From Hamadaea sp013361475 (GTDB taxonomy: Bacteria; Actinomycetota; Actinomycetes; Mycobacteriales; Micromonosporaceae), in assembly GCF_040654195.1 (NCBI RefSeq), contig NZ_JBFAHM010000008.1, positions 1-64,000 of the forward strand: a stretch of DNA of 64,000 nt, written 5' to 3'. Below, piece by piece: positions 39,186 through 48,204 of this stretch (position 1 is its first letter; each line of letters opens with the position of its first letter). Below the pieces are notes generated by a model. It had not been told where the DNA came from and did not search any database. It was given only the letters and a program-made list of their open reading frames with translations. The position numbers and the translations under genes are program-made.

Positions 39186-41456
39186 TTATCCTCGCCGATG
39201 CCACCGCAGTGGCCCCGGATGAATGGACCAGATGAGTCGCCGCCACCACGAACGGCGGGCGCGAAGCTCCCCGACGTACGCCGTGGCGCTCGCCCGAGCC
39301 CGGTGCGCGTCGTCCTCGGCCAGCCGGCCGGCGCTGAACTCAGCCGCGTTGACCAGCCAGGCGAGGTCGTCGAGCCGGGGGGCGGGCAGCCGGACGTGTT
39401 TCCGCCCCGGTGGGGCGGCCGCCTCCCCGGCGAAGGCCGCCACCTCGGCCGCCGTCAGGTGCCGCGGACTGCCCTGCCCGGCCAGGCGCAGCGCGTCGGA
39501 GACCTCGAGCCAGGCCCCGGCCACTCGGTCGGCCGGGGTTCCCTCGTCGAGCCGCCGCCGCCGCAGCCCTCGGCGCGCGATCAGCAAGGCGGCCAGGAGA
39601 CCGGCCAGGACCAGCACGAAGAGGCCACCAGCGCCCGCGCCGACCATCGGCAGCACCGACCCGGCCGCGGCGGCGGAGCCGCCCGAACCCGACGGAACGG
39701 CGGCCGAGGCCGAGACCGGCTCGGTCGGCAGCGGCTCCTGCGACGGCGGCTCAGTCGACGGCTCTGGCTTGGGCTTGAACTGCTCCTCCAGCGGTTCAGG
39801 CTGCTGACCCGGGCGGGGCAGTGGATCGAACGCCACCCAGCCGACCCCCGCGAACAGGACCTCCGGCCAGGCGTACGCGTCGGAGGCGAGCACCTTCGAG
39901 GCGCCCTTCTTCGCGTGGAACCCGACGACCACCCGGGCGGGCAGGCCCATCATCCGGGCGAGGACGGCGTACGCCGCGGCGAACTGCTCGGCGGTTCCCT
40001 TCCCGCCGCCGTAGCCGGTCTTGTCGCCGAACAGGAAGAAGTCGAGGTTGGGCAGGGCATGCCCGCTCGGCGCCCCGCCGTCGAGGCGGTAGTGGGTCGC
40101 CAGGAACTGCTCGATCGCCGACGCCCGGGCGTACGCGGCGGAGTTGTCGGCGGCCAGCCGCTCGACGAGCTGCCGCATCCGCTCCGGAAGCGTGCCGCTG
40201 CCGACAGCCAGGTATCGGCTGACCTCCGGACCGGTCGGCACGTCCGCCATGGGCAGCGTGTTCTCGTCCGGCACCGTCTGCACCGACGTCACGGCGTACG
40301 ACATGCCCGGCGTGAGGCCGGTGGGCAGCATGAGGGTGCCGCTGTCGAGGTCGACGCTGACCCGCAGGCCGTCGACGCGGCGCGCGCTCGCGACCGCGGG
40401 CAGCAGCTTGCCCCCGAGCCCGACCACCGTGATGTCCTGGGTGACCGTGGCGTCCTTCGCGACGGCCTGCTCGGCGCCGGGCGCGGCGGCCGGTGGCGCC
40501 GGCGGCGACGGCAGCGTCCGCGCGGCGGGCCGGTACTCGCCGGAGACATGCCAGGTCACGCCGTCGTAGTCGGGGAGCACCGCGAGCCGGATCGCACTGT
40601 CCGCGCTGAGGTTCGTGTCGAGCAGGTGCTCGGTCGGGTTGACCGCCCAGCCGGAGAGCCGGATGAGCGGATTCTGGTCGAGCGCGTCGAGCTGGGGCGG
40701 CGTCACGTACGCCCGCGGGTCGACCGGCGGCTTGTCGACCACCCCGGCCAGACCCGGCCCGAGCAGCGCGGCGACGGCGACGATGACGGTGACCCCGGCG
40801 AGGGCGGCGACGGCGGCCCGGACCTGCAACGCGCGCCGGGTGACCGCGTCGATGCGGTCGGTCCGCACCGGATCGGGTGCGGCGGCGCGCGCCGCGCTGG
40901 TGCCGGTCAGGGCCAGGGCGGCGATGGCGAACCCGGCGAAGATCAGGCCGGTGCCCAGGCCGCCGCGATGCGGCCCGACGAGGAACAGGGCGCCCCCGTA
41001 GAGCAGCGTCGGCGGGAGCAGGCTGAGCAGCGTCCGCTGGGCGCGACCGGCCAGTTCGGCGGAGGTCAGCCCGGCCAGCCAGGCCGCGATGACCGGGATG
41101 ACGACGGTGTCCGGCTGCGGCTCGACCGGGACGAGCGCGGTCAGCAGCCGGGGGATGCCGTTCGCGACCGCGTCGGCGGCGACCTCGGGCAGGCTGCCGG
41201 GGATGTCGGCCTGCCGGGCCGAGAGCCACACCGCCAACGCCAGGTACGCCAGCAGCCCGAGCACCGACAACGGAGCGTCCGCGTAGGACGGCAGCCGTCG
41301 CACCGCCACGGCGAGCAGCACGCTGGCCACCCCGGCCCCGGCGACGAGCTGGAACAGCAGCGGCCCGTCGTAGATGCCGCCGAGCGTCCACCCGGCCAGC
41401 ACGATCATCCCGGCCAGCAACACCGGTACGCCGAGCGCGCGGACCAGCCTCACCAT
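39186..41456 (-). CDS. TgpA-type membrane transglutaminase (DUF3488 + transglutaminase core)
   Basis: About 756 residues: five to seven N-terminal membrane helices (the DUF3488/TgpA_N region), a long extracytoplasmic domain with a transglutaminase-like core, one further helix near residue 600, and a cytosolic DUF4129-like tail. In the core, KTGYGGGKGTAEQFAAAYAV sits at the usual cysteine position but reads GGGKGTAEQF, so the nucleophile Cys of the canonical GYCxQFA motif is replaced (Gly/Thr); VVGFHAKK and DAYAWPEV supply His and the downstream acidic site. It may thus lack cysteine-protease-like activity. It overlaps the DUF58 gene start-to-stop and belongs to the moxR-DUF58-TgpA set. Confidence 0.85.
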   Translation of the reverse strand: MVRLVRALGVPVLLAGMIVLAGWTLGGIYDGPLLFQLVAGAGVASVLLAVAVRRLPSYADAPLSVLGLLAYLALAVWLSARQADIPGSLPEVAADAVANGIPRLLTALVPVEPQPDTVVIPVIAAWLAGLTSAELAGRAQRTLLSLLPPTLLYGGALFLVGPHRGGLGTGLIFAGFAIAALALTGTSAARAAAPDPVRTDRIDAVTRRALQVRAAVAALAGVTVIVAVAALLGPGLAGVVDKPPVDPRAYVTPPQLDALDQNPLIRLSGWAVNPTEHLLDTNLSADSAIRLAVLPDYDGVTWHVSGEYRPAARTLPSPPAPPAAAPGAEQAVAKDATVTQDITVVGLGGKLLPAVASARRVDGLRVSVDLDSGTLMLPTGLTPGMSYAVTSVQTVPDENTLPMADVPTGPEVSRYLAVGSGTLPERMRQLVERLAADNSAAYARASAIEQFLATHYRLDGGAPSGHALPNLDFFLFGDKTGYGGGKGTAEQFAAAYAVLARMMGLPARVVVGFHAKKGASKVLASDAYAWPEVLFAGVGWVAFDPLPRPGQQPEPLEEQFKPKPEPSTEPPSQEPLPTEPVSASAAVPSGSGGSAAAAGSVLPMVGAGAGGLFVLVLAGLLAALLIARRGLRRRRLDEGTPADRVAGAWLEVSDALRLAGQGSPRHLTAAEVAAFAGEAAAPPGRKHVRLPAPRLDDLAWLVNAAEFSAGRLAEDDAHRARASATAYVGELRARRSWWRRLIWSIHPGPLRWHRRG

Positions 41457-42691
41457 CGGCCGACCCCCTCCCACTCGGCGGCGAACTCGACGCCGTCCTC
41501 GGCGCGCAGGAACAGCATCCCGGCCCCGCCGGGCTGGGGCTCGTCCGGGCCGAGAGGGCCCAGTATCCCCGTGACCACGGTGGGGAAGGCCCCACGCAGC
41601 GCGCCCACCAGCCCCAGGTCGGCGACGCCGGCCGTGCCGGTCAAGTAGACGAGCGTGTCACCGGGCCGGTGCTGGCGCAGCCGGTTGGCGGCGTTCGTCA
41701 GCCGACTGTCCACAGTGTCTGGCCTGTCGGCCGTCACCGAAGGGGTGACCTCGGCCAGCGCGTCGAGCTGCGGCTGGGCGCTGCCTCGATGACCGGCGAC
41801 CGCCCGCCCGCTCACGGTGTGCAAGACGACCGGCAGGTCTTCGCGAACGGCGGCCGCGATCACCGACGCCGCCGCTTCGCAGGCTCCCTCGAACGCCGCG
41901 ATCTCGCCCTCGGGCTCGGCGGGGGCGGACCAGGACTCGGCGCGGTCGTCCAGCAGGACGACGATCCGCGGCAGGCTGGTGTCGAGATGCTCGCGGACCA
42001 TCAGCTCGCCGACCTTGGCACTCGTCCGCCAATGGACATGCCGCAGTTCGTCGCCCAGGACGTATTCGCGGAGCGCGTCGAAGGTGATGCTCCCGTGCGG
42101 GACCCGGTCGATGCGGCCGTCCATGCTCCGGCTGACCCCGGCCGGGACCGCCTGGATCGGGTGGATCCGCGGATGCACCCAGATCGAAGCGGACCCGCCG
42201 TGGTCGCGGCCCAGCGACAGCAGGCCCAGCGGATCGCGCCGGGTGACCCGCAGCGGACCGACCTGGACCACCCCCCGGCGGCCGGTCGGCACGGGATAGC
42301 CGACGTCCATGGTGGCTCCGGCGCGCAGCCGCAAGACCGGCACGGCGACCGCGACCTTGTCGTGGACCGTCTGCCCGTCGCCGCCCAGCCGGCCACAGGC
42401 ATCCTCGGCGACCAGGCTCGCCGCGAGCAGGCGGCTGGAATTGCGGACCGTCAGGACCACATGGCTGCCTTCGCCCCGGCCGACTCGATCAGGGTCGACC
42501 GAACGGGCCACCTCCAGTCGCGGACGCCACACGCCGTACGCGAGCGCACAGGCGATGGCGACGAACGCCGTCGCGCCGACCACCACCAGTTCGGGATAGC
42601 CGAACCGGATCCCGGCGAGCGCCAGCAGTGCTCCGCCGGCGCCCAGGCCCAGGCCACGCGGTGTGATCGGCAGGCGGGCCGCGAGCCTCAT
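41450..42691 (-). CDS. DUF58 membrane protein
   Basis: A 413-residue DUF58 protein with two N-terminal membrane helices (GLGLGAGGALLALAGIRF and VVVGATAFVAIACALAYG), a beta-rich external-like segment, and the signature LREYVLGDELRHVHWRTSAK near residue 200, followed by a VWA-like domain (VVLLDDRAESW). This longer, membrane-bound form differs from the soluble DUF58 at 7943-8842. Its ATG overlaps the MoxR stop (ATGA) and its TGA overlaps the TgpA start, so three genes are translationally coupled. Confidence 0.88.
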   Translation of the reverse strand: MRLAARLPITPRGLGLGAGGALLALAGIRFGYPELVVVGATAFVAIACALAYGVWRPRLEVARSVDPDRVGRGEGSHVVLTVRNSSRLLAASLVAEDACGRLGGDGQTVHDKVAVAVPVLRLRAGATMDVGYPVPTGRRGVVQVGPLRVTRRDPLGLLSLGRDHGGSASIWVHPRIHPIQAVPAGVSRSMDGRIDRVPHGSITFDALREYVLGDELRHVHWRTSAKVGELMVREHLDTSLPRIVVLLDDRAESWSAPAEPEGEIAAFEGACEAAASVIAAAVREDLPVVLHTVSGRAVAGHRGSAQPQLDALAEVTPSVTADRPDTVDSRLTNAANRLRQHRPGDTLVYLTGTAGVADLGLVGALRGAFPTVVTGILGPLGPDEPQPGGAGMLFLRAEDGVEFAAEWEGVGRW

Positions 42692-43683
42692 CGGGACCGC
42701 GTGTCAGCCTGACCGGGCAACGGCACCGGAACCGACTCGATCGCGTCCTGCAGAACCTCGGCGGCGGTCACCCCGCGCAGCTGCGCATCCGGCGTGAGCA
42801 GGATGCGGTGCGCGAACACCGGCTCCACCAACGCCTTGAAATCCTCGGGCAGGACGAAGCCACGGCCCTCGGTCAGGGCGTACGCCGCCGCCGCCCGCGT
42901 CAACGCGATGACACCCCGGGGACTGACCCCGACCCGGACGTGCTTGTGGTCACGGGTCGCGGCGGCCAGGCGCACCGCGTACGCATAGAGCGGGTCGGCG
43001 GTGTGTACCCGCTGGGCCAGCCGGATCGCCTCGGCGATCGTGTCGGTGGTGCAGATCGGTTCGATGGCCTCCGGCGAACGGATGTTGGCCCCGCGCAGCA
43101 CCTCGATCTCGACCAGCTCGCTGGGATAACCGACGGACAGCTTCATGAGGAACCGGTCGAGCTGCGCCTCCGGCAGCCGGTAGGTGCCGTCCATCTCGAC
43201 CGGGTTCTGCGTCGCGACGACGAGGAACGGGCGGGGCACCGAGTGGCGTACGCCGTCGACGGTGACCGTGCGTTCCTCCATGACCTCCAGCAGCGCCGAC
43301 TGCGTCTTCGGCGAGGCACGGTTGATCTCGTCGGCGATAACGATGTTGGCGAAGATGGGGCCCGGGTGGAACTCGAACCCCCGCGTCGCCTGGTTGAAGA
43401 TCGTGACGCCGGTGACGTCGGAGGGCAGCAGGTCGGGTGTGAACTGCACGCGCCGCCACTGCCCCTGCACCGCGCTGGCCATCGCCCGGGCCAGCGTCGT
43501 CTTGCCCACGCCGGGGACGTCCTCCAGCAGCACGTGCCCCTGCGCGAACAGGCAGATCAGCCCCAGCCGCACCACTTCGGGCTTGCCGAGGACGACCGTG
43601 CCGACGGCTCCGGTGAGCCGGGCGGACAGGTCGGCGAAGGCGGTGACCTGAGCGGGGGTCAGCGGCGGCTGGGGCTGGTTCAC
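42688..43683 (-). CDS. MoxR-type AAA+ ATPase (TgpA-linked)
   Basis: A 331-residue MoxR ATPase: Walker A EDVPGVGKTTLARAMA near residue 54, Walker B IVIADEINRASPKTQ, sensor 1 VVATQNPVEMDGTYRLPEAQ. Length and the compact N-terminus match the canonical MoxR found with TgpA, distinct from the longer paralogue at 6825-7946. GTG 43683 follows GAGGGACGAC. It is co-transcribed with DUF58 and tgpA, and 40 nt separate it from the Fn3 gene upstream. The presumed role is ATP-driven maturation or regulation of the membrane partners. Confidence 0.92.
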   Translation of the reverse strand: MNQPQPPLTPAQVTAFADLSARLTGAVGTVVLGKPEVVRLGLICLFAQGHVLLEDVPGVGKTTLARAMASAVQGQWRRVQFTPDLLPSDVTGVTIFNQATRGFEFHPGPIFANIVIADEINRASPKTQSALLEVMEERTVTVDGVRHSVPRPFLVVATQNPVEMDGTYRLPEAQLDRFLMKLSVGYPSELVEIEVLRGANIRSPEAIEPICTTDTIAEAIRLAQRVHTADPLYAYAVRLAAATRDHKHVRVGVSPRGVIALTRAAAAYALTEGRGFVLPEDFKALVEPVFAHRILLTPDAQLRGVTAAEVLQDAIESVPVPLPGQADTRSR

Positions 43684-43723
43684 GTCGTCCCTCGTGTGTC
43701 GTAGTGGGTCGGGGCGGCCGGCG

Positions 43724-46342
43724 TCAACAGACCGGTAGGTTGCCGAACTCTCCGTCGGAGATGTCGGTGTACGCCAGCGGGATGTAGTACGGGTCGTTGA
43801 CCATCACCCAGCCGGTGCTGCGCCGGTTGTTGTTCTCCCCGGCGGCGTAGATGCTCACGCCCGTGCCCCGGCAGACGGGGTTGATCGACTGACCGTCCCG
43901 ATGGTAGACGCCGTTGGCACAGCAGCCGTTGGTCTGCTCCAGGTAGCCGTCGCCGTTGTCCTTGTACTCGTAGACGCCCTCGGAACAGCCGTTGCACTGC
44001 GAGGTCGCCGACAGCTTGGCCGTCCGGGCGGTGCCGGAGGCGGTGTAGGAGCCGGCCGCGTTGCTGACCACCAGCGTCCACGAGTACGCCTTGTCGGCCC
44101 GGTTCACCCCGACGCTGAGCTTGGTGCCGTTGGCACACGAGGTGTCGGTGACCGACGACTGCCCGGCGACCGTCAGCTTGCAGGTGACGGCGTCACCGGT
44201 GAAGGTGGCGGCGACCGCCACCGCGGCGTACGTCGTGCTGGCGTTCTCGGCGCTGCGTACCGGCGCAGCCAGCGTCTTGGCCGTCGTCTTCGCGGCCGGG
44301 CCGGTCCCGGCCTCGTTGACCGCCACCACCGAGACCTGGACCGTCGCGCCGTCGGCGAGCCCGTTCCAGGTCAGGCTCAGGCCGGTCGTGGACTTCGTGG
44401 CGCCGTTGACGGTCACCTGGTACTCGCTGATGGGACGGCCGTTGTCCGACCCGGGCGTCCAGCTCACCTTGATGGTGCCCTTGGCGCTCGTCACCGTCGT
44501 CGCGGACAGGCCCTTGACGGCGGCCGGCTTGGTGAACGGGACGACGGTGTTGCTGACCACCGATGCCTTGGACGCGACGCCGATGTCGTTCACCGTGATC
44601 ACGCTGAACGTGTATTGCGTGCCGTATTCGAGGTCACCCGCCTTGACGGTCAGGGCGTTGGTGGTGGAGGCGCCGATGGGCGCGTTGGCGCCGTTGGACA
44701 CCGCGGTCACCTCGTAGCGGGCGATGTTGTGGCCCTGCCCGTTGGCCTTGTCCCAGGTGACGGCCACCGTGCCGTCCGGCTTCTCGACCGCCTTGACGGT
44801 GAGCGGCGGATCCGGGACCTCGAAGCTCGGCGTCACCGTATTGCTCGTCCGCTTCGGACCGGTGCCCTTGGCGTTGACCGCCCAGACGGTGAAGTTGTAC
44901 TTCTGGCCGTTCACCAGCCCGGTGATCACCAATGACCGCTGGTCGGCGCCGACGGTGAAGGTATGCCCGTTGCCCTCGACGACGTACTTCTGGATGGGTG
45001 ACCCGTTGTCCGACGCCCGGCCCCAGGTGACCCGGGCCTGGGTGTTGCCCGCGACGGCCTTGAGGTTCTTGACCGCGCCCGGCTTTCCGACCGGCGGGGT
45101 GGGCGGCGGGGGCGGCGGCAGTTTCGGCGGCTCGCCACCGAGGACGTCGTTGACGAACTTGTCGACGACCTTCACGTTGCCGTTGTCGTCCACCACCCGA
45201 GCCGACGCGGCGTTGGGCGCGTTGATGAACAGCCGGTTCTCCCGGACCTCCAGGTCGATCGGCCCGTTCGCCTCCTTGAAGGCGATGGTGTCCAGCAGCT
45301 TGCCGTCCCGGTCGAGGACGTAGATCGCGCCGTTGGTCTCGTCGGCGACGTAGAACCGGCCGGACCAGGCGACGGCCGGCTTGAGCTTCGCACCGGCGCC
45401 GGGCACGGTGAAGTCGGTGACCTTGTCCCCGGCGACCACGAAGACGTGCTTGCCGTCCACCACGGTGACCGGCACGTCGGGGCCGTTGGTCCGGTTGGGT
45501 AGCGCGCCGGTGCCCTGGAGGTCGAGGCCGACCTGGCGCTGCTGCTCGTCGATGACCGTGGTGAGCTTGCCGTTGGTGCGGTCCAGCACGGCGACACCAC
45601 TGTCCAGGGTGGATACGACGAGGTCGTGGCTGCGGTCGGCCACGGTCACCGTCTTCACCCTCGTCGGCGAGGCGGCACCGCCGATGCCGCCGGCCGACGG
45701 CGCCGGTCCGGTCGGCTCGACCGCGGCGACCGTCCCCTCCTCGGGGATGGCGATCCACAGCCGGCCCTTGCCGTCGAAGGTCCCGCCGGTGATGCCCGGG
45801 GGGAAGTGGATGGGCTCGCCGATGCCGGCCAGCGTCCGCGGGTCGATCTGGCGGACGACACCCTGCGCGGGATCGATGAGGAACGCGGCGTCTCCGTTGA
45901 GCGCGACCGTCACGCCGAGGCCGGAGGTGCTGGTGGCCGTGCCGGACGACTGCAGCGTGGCGAGGTCGAAGGCGTCGAGCTTGCCGGTGTTGACGTCGCG
46001 CAGCACGAGGAAGCGGTCGGTCTGGCTGACCTGCATCGTGTGCCCGGCGGTGTTCGGCACGCCCATCCGGGTGTCGACTCGTCCGGTGACGCCGTTGACC
46101 CGGGCCATCTCACCCTTGAGCGAACTCCACAGCCACGAGCTCGAGTCGTAGTTCGCCGCCGCGTGGTCCTTGGCCCCCAGCCCGAACCACGTCAACGCCA
46201 CCCCCGCGACCAGAGCCAGCACCGTCGCGATCGTGACGATGCCACCCTTGGTGCGGGCACGGCGTCCGATGGCGCCGGGTGACAGATCCACCATGGTTCG
46301 CCCTCCCCATTCGCGAGCCGGCTCGGCCGGCTCGCTCGTCAT
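43724..46342 (-). CDS. large membrane-anchored fibronectin type III protein
   Basis: An 872-residue protein: cytosolic N-terminus, one membrane helix (VTIATVLALVAGVALTWFGL near 35-55), a beta-propeller-like domain (residues 60-400), a Pro hinge, three tandem Fn3 domains (each with W-G/K-A and Y/F-T/N-V-x-A patterns; 430-700) and a Cys-rich C-terminus with NGCC, CNGC and CRGTG. Two ATGs (46342, 46294) both have good ribosome binding sites; the first is given. A TATGAT -10 lies upstream. It is presumably an extracellular binding or scaffold partner of the MoxR-TgpA complex; ligand unknown. The C-terminal cysteine region is unlike any domain I can name. Confidence 0.8.
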   Translation of the reverse strand: MTSEPAEPAREWGGRTMVDLSPGAIGRRARTKGGIVTIATVLALVAGVALTWFGLGAKDHAAANYDSSSWLWSSLKGEMARVNGVTGRVDTRMGVPNTAGHTMQVSQTDRFLVLRDVNTGKLDAFDLATLQSSGTATSTSGLGVTVALNGDAAFLIDPAQGVVRQIDPRTLAGIGEPIHFPPGITGGTFDGKGRLWIAIPEEGTVAAVEPTGPAPSAGGIGGAASPTRVKTVTVADRSHDLVVSTLDSGVAVLDRTNGKLTTVIDEQQRQVGLDLQGTGALPNRTNGPDVPVTVVDGKHVFVVAGDKVTDFTVPGAGAKLKPAVAWSGRFYVADETNGAIYVLDRDGKLLDTIAFKEANGPIDLEVRENRLFINAPNAASARVVDDNGNVKVVDKFVNDVLGGEPPKLPPPPPPTPPVGKPGAVKNLKAVAGNTQARVTWGRASDNGSPIQKYVVEGNGHTFTVGADQRSLVITGLVNGQKYNFTVWAVNAKGTGPKRTSNTVTPSFEVPDPPLTVKAVEKPDGTVAVTWDKANGQGHNIARYEVTAVSNGANAPIGASTTNALTVKAGDLEYGTQYTFSVITVNDIGVASKASVVSNTVVPFTKPAAVKGLSATTVTSAKGTIKVSWTPGSDNGRPISEYQVTVNGATKSTTGLSLTWNGLADGATVQVSVVAVNEAGTGPAAKTTAKTLAAPVRSAENASTTYAAVAVAATFTGDAVTCKLTVAGQSSVTDTSCANGTKLSVGVNRADKAYSWTLVVSNAAGSYTASGTARTAKLSATSQCNGCSEGVYEYKDNGDGYLEQTNGCCANGVYHRDGQSINPVCRGTGVSIYAAGENNNRRSTGWVMVNDPYYIPLAYTDISDGEFGNLPVC

Positions 46343-46368
46343 GGCGTTTCTCCCTGAAGCCGGACGTC

Positions 46369-46374
46369 ATCATA
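46369..46374 (-). promoter_or_regulatory. -10 candidate (TATGAT) upstream of the Fn3 gene
   Basis: A near-consensus hexamer on the minus strand, 26 nt before ATG 46342. No convincing -35 lies 17 nt upstream. It would allow the Fn3-MoxR-DUF58-TgpA genes to be transcribed apart from the TPR gene. Confidence 0.4.
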
Positions 46375-46470
46375 GGTCCCGCAGCCGACATCGAAAAGGC
46401 GCGGTTGTCCGGCTGTGGACAATGTCGCCCGGACTGACCGAGTCCTTGCAGGAGGGTGAAAAACCACTGC

Positions 46471-48123
46471 TCAGCTAGGCTTTGCGCTGCCTCGCGTCGT
46501 GCATACGGGGCTCGATTCGTAGATCTCCGCCCCCGAGTAAATCGTCACGACGCTGAAACAATAGGAGAACTTGGCATTGAGCCCGGTGATGGTGAAGGTG
46601 GGCTTCGCGCCGAGGTTGCCGGTCACGAGCTTCATCGCGTCCCGGCTGGCCCCCATCTTCACGGCGAATCCGGCGGAGCCGCCGGCGGGATCGGTCCAGC
46701 GCAACGTGATGGAGTCGCCGCGATCGCTGATCGTCAGGTTGGTGGCCGGGCCATGCTGGGCGCCCGCCGACTGGGACACGGCGGTCTGCGGGCCGGGACC
46801 GGCCGGATCAGTGCCCCGGTTCAGCATCAGGACCACGACGACGCCGGCGGCCACCACGGCGACCAGCGCCGCCGCGACGGCCGCCACCATCGCGCCACGG
46901 CCGCGCTTCTCCACGATGACCGAGGGCGTGGCGGTGAAGATCTGCGACGGCTGAACCACCGGCACCGGCGGCGGCGCGATCGGTTCCAGCGCGGCCGACT
47001 CGTCGGCGGACTTCTGCGCGTAGCGTACGGGGCCGCTCAGGGACGGCAGGGGAGCGTGCTGCACCGGTGCCGGCAGCATCTCGGTCCGTTCCGGCAACGC
47101 GGCGTGGGGCGCCGGCTCGGCCATCACCGGCCGGTCCTGCGGCGCGCGCTGCGGCAACCCCGCCTGCCCCGAGTGACCGGGTTGCCCCGCCTCCCCCGGG
47201 TGAACGGGCTGTCCAGGGTGGACGGACTGTCCTGGGTGGACGGGCTGTGCCGGGTGACCGGGCTGGCCCGGCTGCCCGGGCTGCGCGGCCGGGCCAGGGT
47301 AAGCGGGCTGACCTGGCGGAACGGGCTGACCGACCTGACCCGGGTGAACGGGCTGACCGGGGTGAACGGGCTGACCGACCTGGCCCGGGTAAGCGGGCTG
47401 ACCTGGCGGAACGGGCTGCGCGGCCGGGCCTGGGTAAGCGGGCTGACCTGGCGGAACGGGCTGACCGACCTGACCCGGGTGGACCGGTGGCGGCACGGCC
47501 AGCACACCGGGCGCCGGGCCGTGCGGCTGCCCCGGCACTGGCTGCTCAATCCCGGGCTGCCCAATCCCGGGCTGCCCACTTCCGGGCTGACCGAGCATGG
47601 GCGGACCGACGACGGGCTGACCCATGCCGGGCTGGGCGTACGCGGGCTGCGCGGGAGCCGGGGGACTCTGCGGGCCGAGCCAGGCGACCGCCTCGCGTAC
47701 CTGGTCTTGCAGTCCTTCGACGCCCGCGCCGTGGGCTGCCACCCGGCCGTAGTGTTTGCGCGCCTCGTGTTTGTTGCCGAGCGCGTCGGCCACGCTCGCC
47801 AGTTCGAAGCTGATCCGCAGCAGCACCGGCTCGGACTCGTCGAGCCGCATCGAACCGGCCTGCAACGCCTCCTCCAGTACGCGCCGCGCCGTGGCGGGAT
47901 CGCCGGCCCGCCGATGCAACGTCGCCAGGAGCAGCGCCGTAGCCAGAATGTCCGGATGGTCCTCGCCGTACTGGAAGGTCGCGCTGTCGAGGCTGTCCTC
48001 CAGCAGCATCCGGGCCGAGGCGAGGTCGCCTCGGTCACGCAGGGCACGGGCCTGCGCCCAGACTTCGGGGAGGTGGGTCGGCTGCGGCACGCGTACATGC
48101 TGCCGCGTCGGCGCGATATTCAC
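46471..48123 (-). CDS. TPR protein with Pro/Gly/Gln tandem repeats, membrane helix and Fn3-like end
   Basis: About 550 residues. An N-terminal tetratricopeptide region (PEVWAQARALRDRGDLASAR, DHPDILATALLLATLHRRAG, residues 15-120) is followed by roughly 170 residues of Pro-Gly-Gln-rich repeats (PGQVGQPV, PGQPAYPG). Then come a membrane helix (MVAAVAAALVAVVAAGVVVV) and a short Fn3-like outer domain. The start is uncertain: GTG 48123 with a GGGGATGGG site is used; GTGs further in are alternatives, and the ORF to 48195 runs through a palindrome. It precedes the Fn3-MoxR-DUF58-TgpA run and probably joins the cytosol to it. The repeat tract is prone to length change. Confidence 0.7.
   Translation of the reverse strand: MNIAPTRQHVRVPQPTHLPEVWAQARALRDRGDLASARMLLEDSLDSATFQYGEDHPDILATALLLATLHRRAGDPATARRVLEEALQAGSMRLDESEPVLLRISFELASVADALGNKHEARKHYGRVAAHGAGVEGLQDQVREAVAWLGPQSPPAPAQPAYAQPGMGQPVVGPPMLGQPGSGQPGIGQPGIEQPVPGQPHGPAPGVLAVPPPVHPGQVGQPVPPGQPAYPGPAAQPVPPGQPAYPGQVGQPVHPGQPVHPGQVGQPVPPGQPAYPGPAAQPGQPGQPGHPAQPVHPGQSVHPGQPVHPGEAGQPGHSGQAGLPQRAPQDRPVMAEPAPHAALPERTEMLPAPVQHAPLPSLSGPVRYAQKSADESAALEPIAPPPVPVVQPSQIFTATPSVIVEKRGRGAMVAAVAAALVAVVAAGVVVVLMLNRGTDPAGPGPQTAVSQSAGAQHGPATNLTISDRGDSITLRWTDPAGGSAGFAVKMGASRDAMKLVTGNLGAKPTFTITGLNAKFSYCFSVVTIYSGAEIYESSPVCTTRGSAKPS
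46900..46955 (-). other. junction of repeat-rich linker and membrane helix in the TPR protein
   Basis: This segment codes for the basic stop-transfer-like EKRGRGA motif just before the single membrane helix, which fixes the topology with the TPR and Pro-rich parts inside the cell. Confidence 0.4.
47160..47620 (-). repeat. Pro-rich coding minisatellite in the TPR gene
   Basis: Units such as CGGGTGAACGGGCTGACCG and GGTAAGCGGGCTGACCTGG recur in several orders, giving PGQ-V/P-x-x-P peptides. The reading frame is maintained throughout. Confidence 0.75.
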
Positions 48124-48151
48124 CAGCCCATCCCCACCATGATCATCCCCG

Positions 48152-48203
48152 TATCCGGGATAACGTCCCCTCGCCGCCGAACAAGGGGACGTCATCCCGG
48201 ATA
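48152..48203. repeat. 20-bp near-perfect inverted repeat
   Basis: TATCCGGGATAACGTCCCCT (48152-48171) pairs with 48184-48203 with one mismatch, across a 12-nt loop. It lies just upstream of the TPR gene start and abuts a 20-nt tandem repeat. Confidence 0.75.
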
Positions 48204-48204
48204 A

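Noticed and set aside
39198..41648. An 816-codon plus-strand frame opposite the TgpA-like gene
   Set aside because: Antisense shadow; composition dominated by Arg, Gly, Gln and Asp with no recognisable motif.
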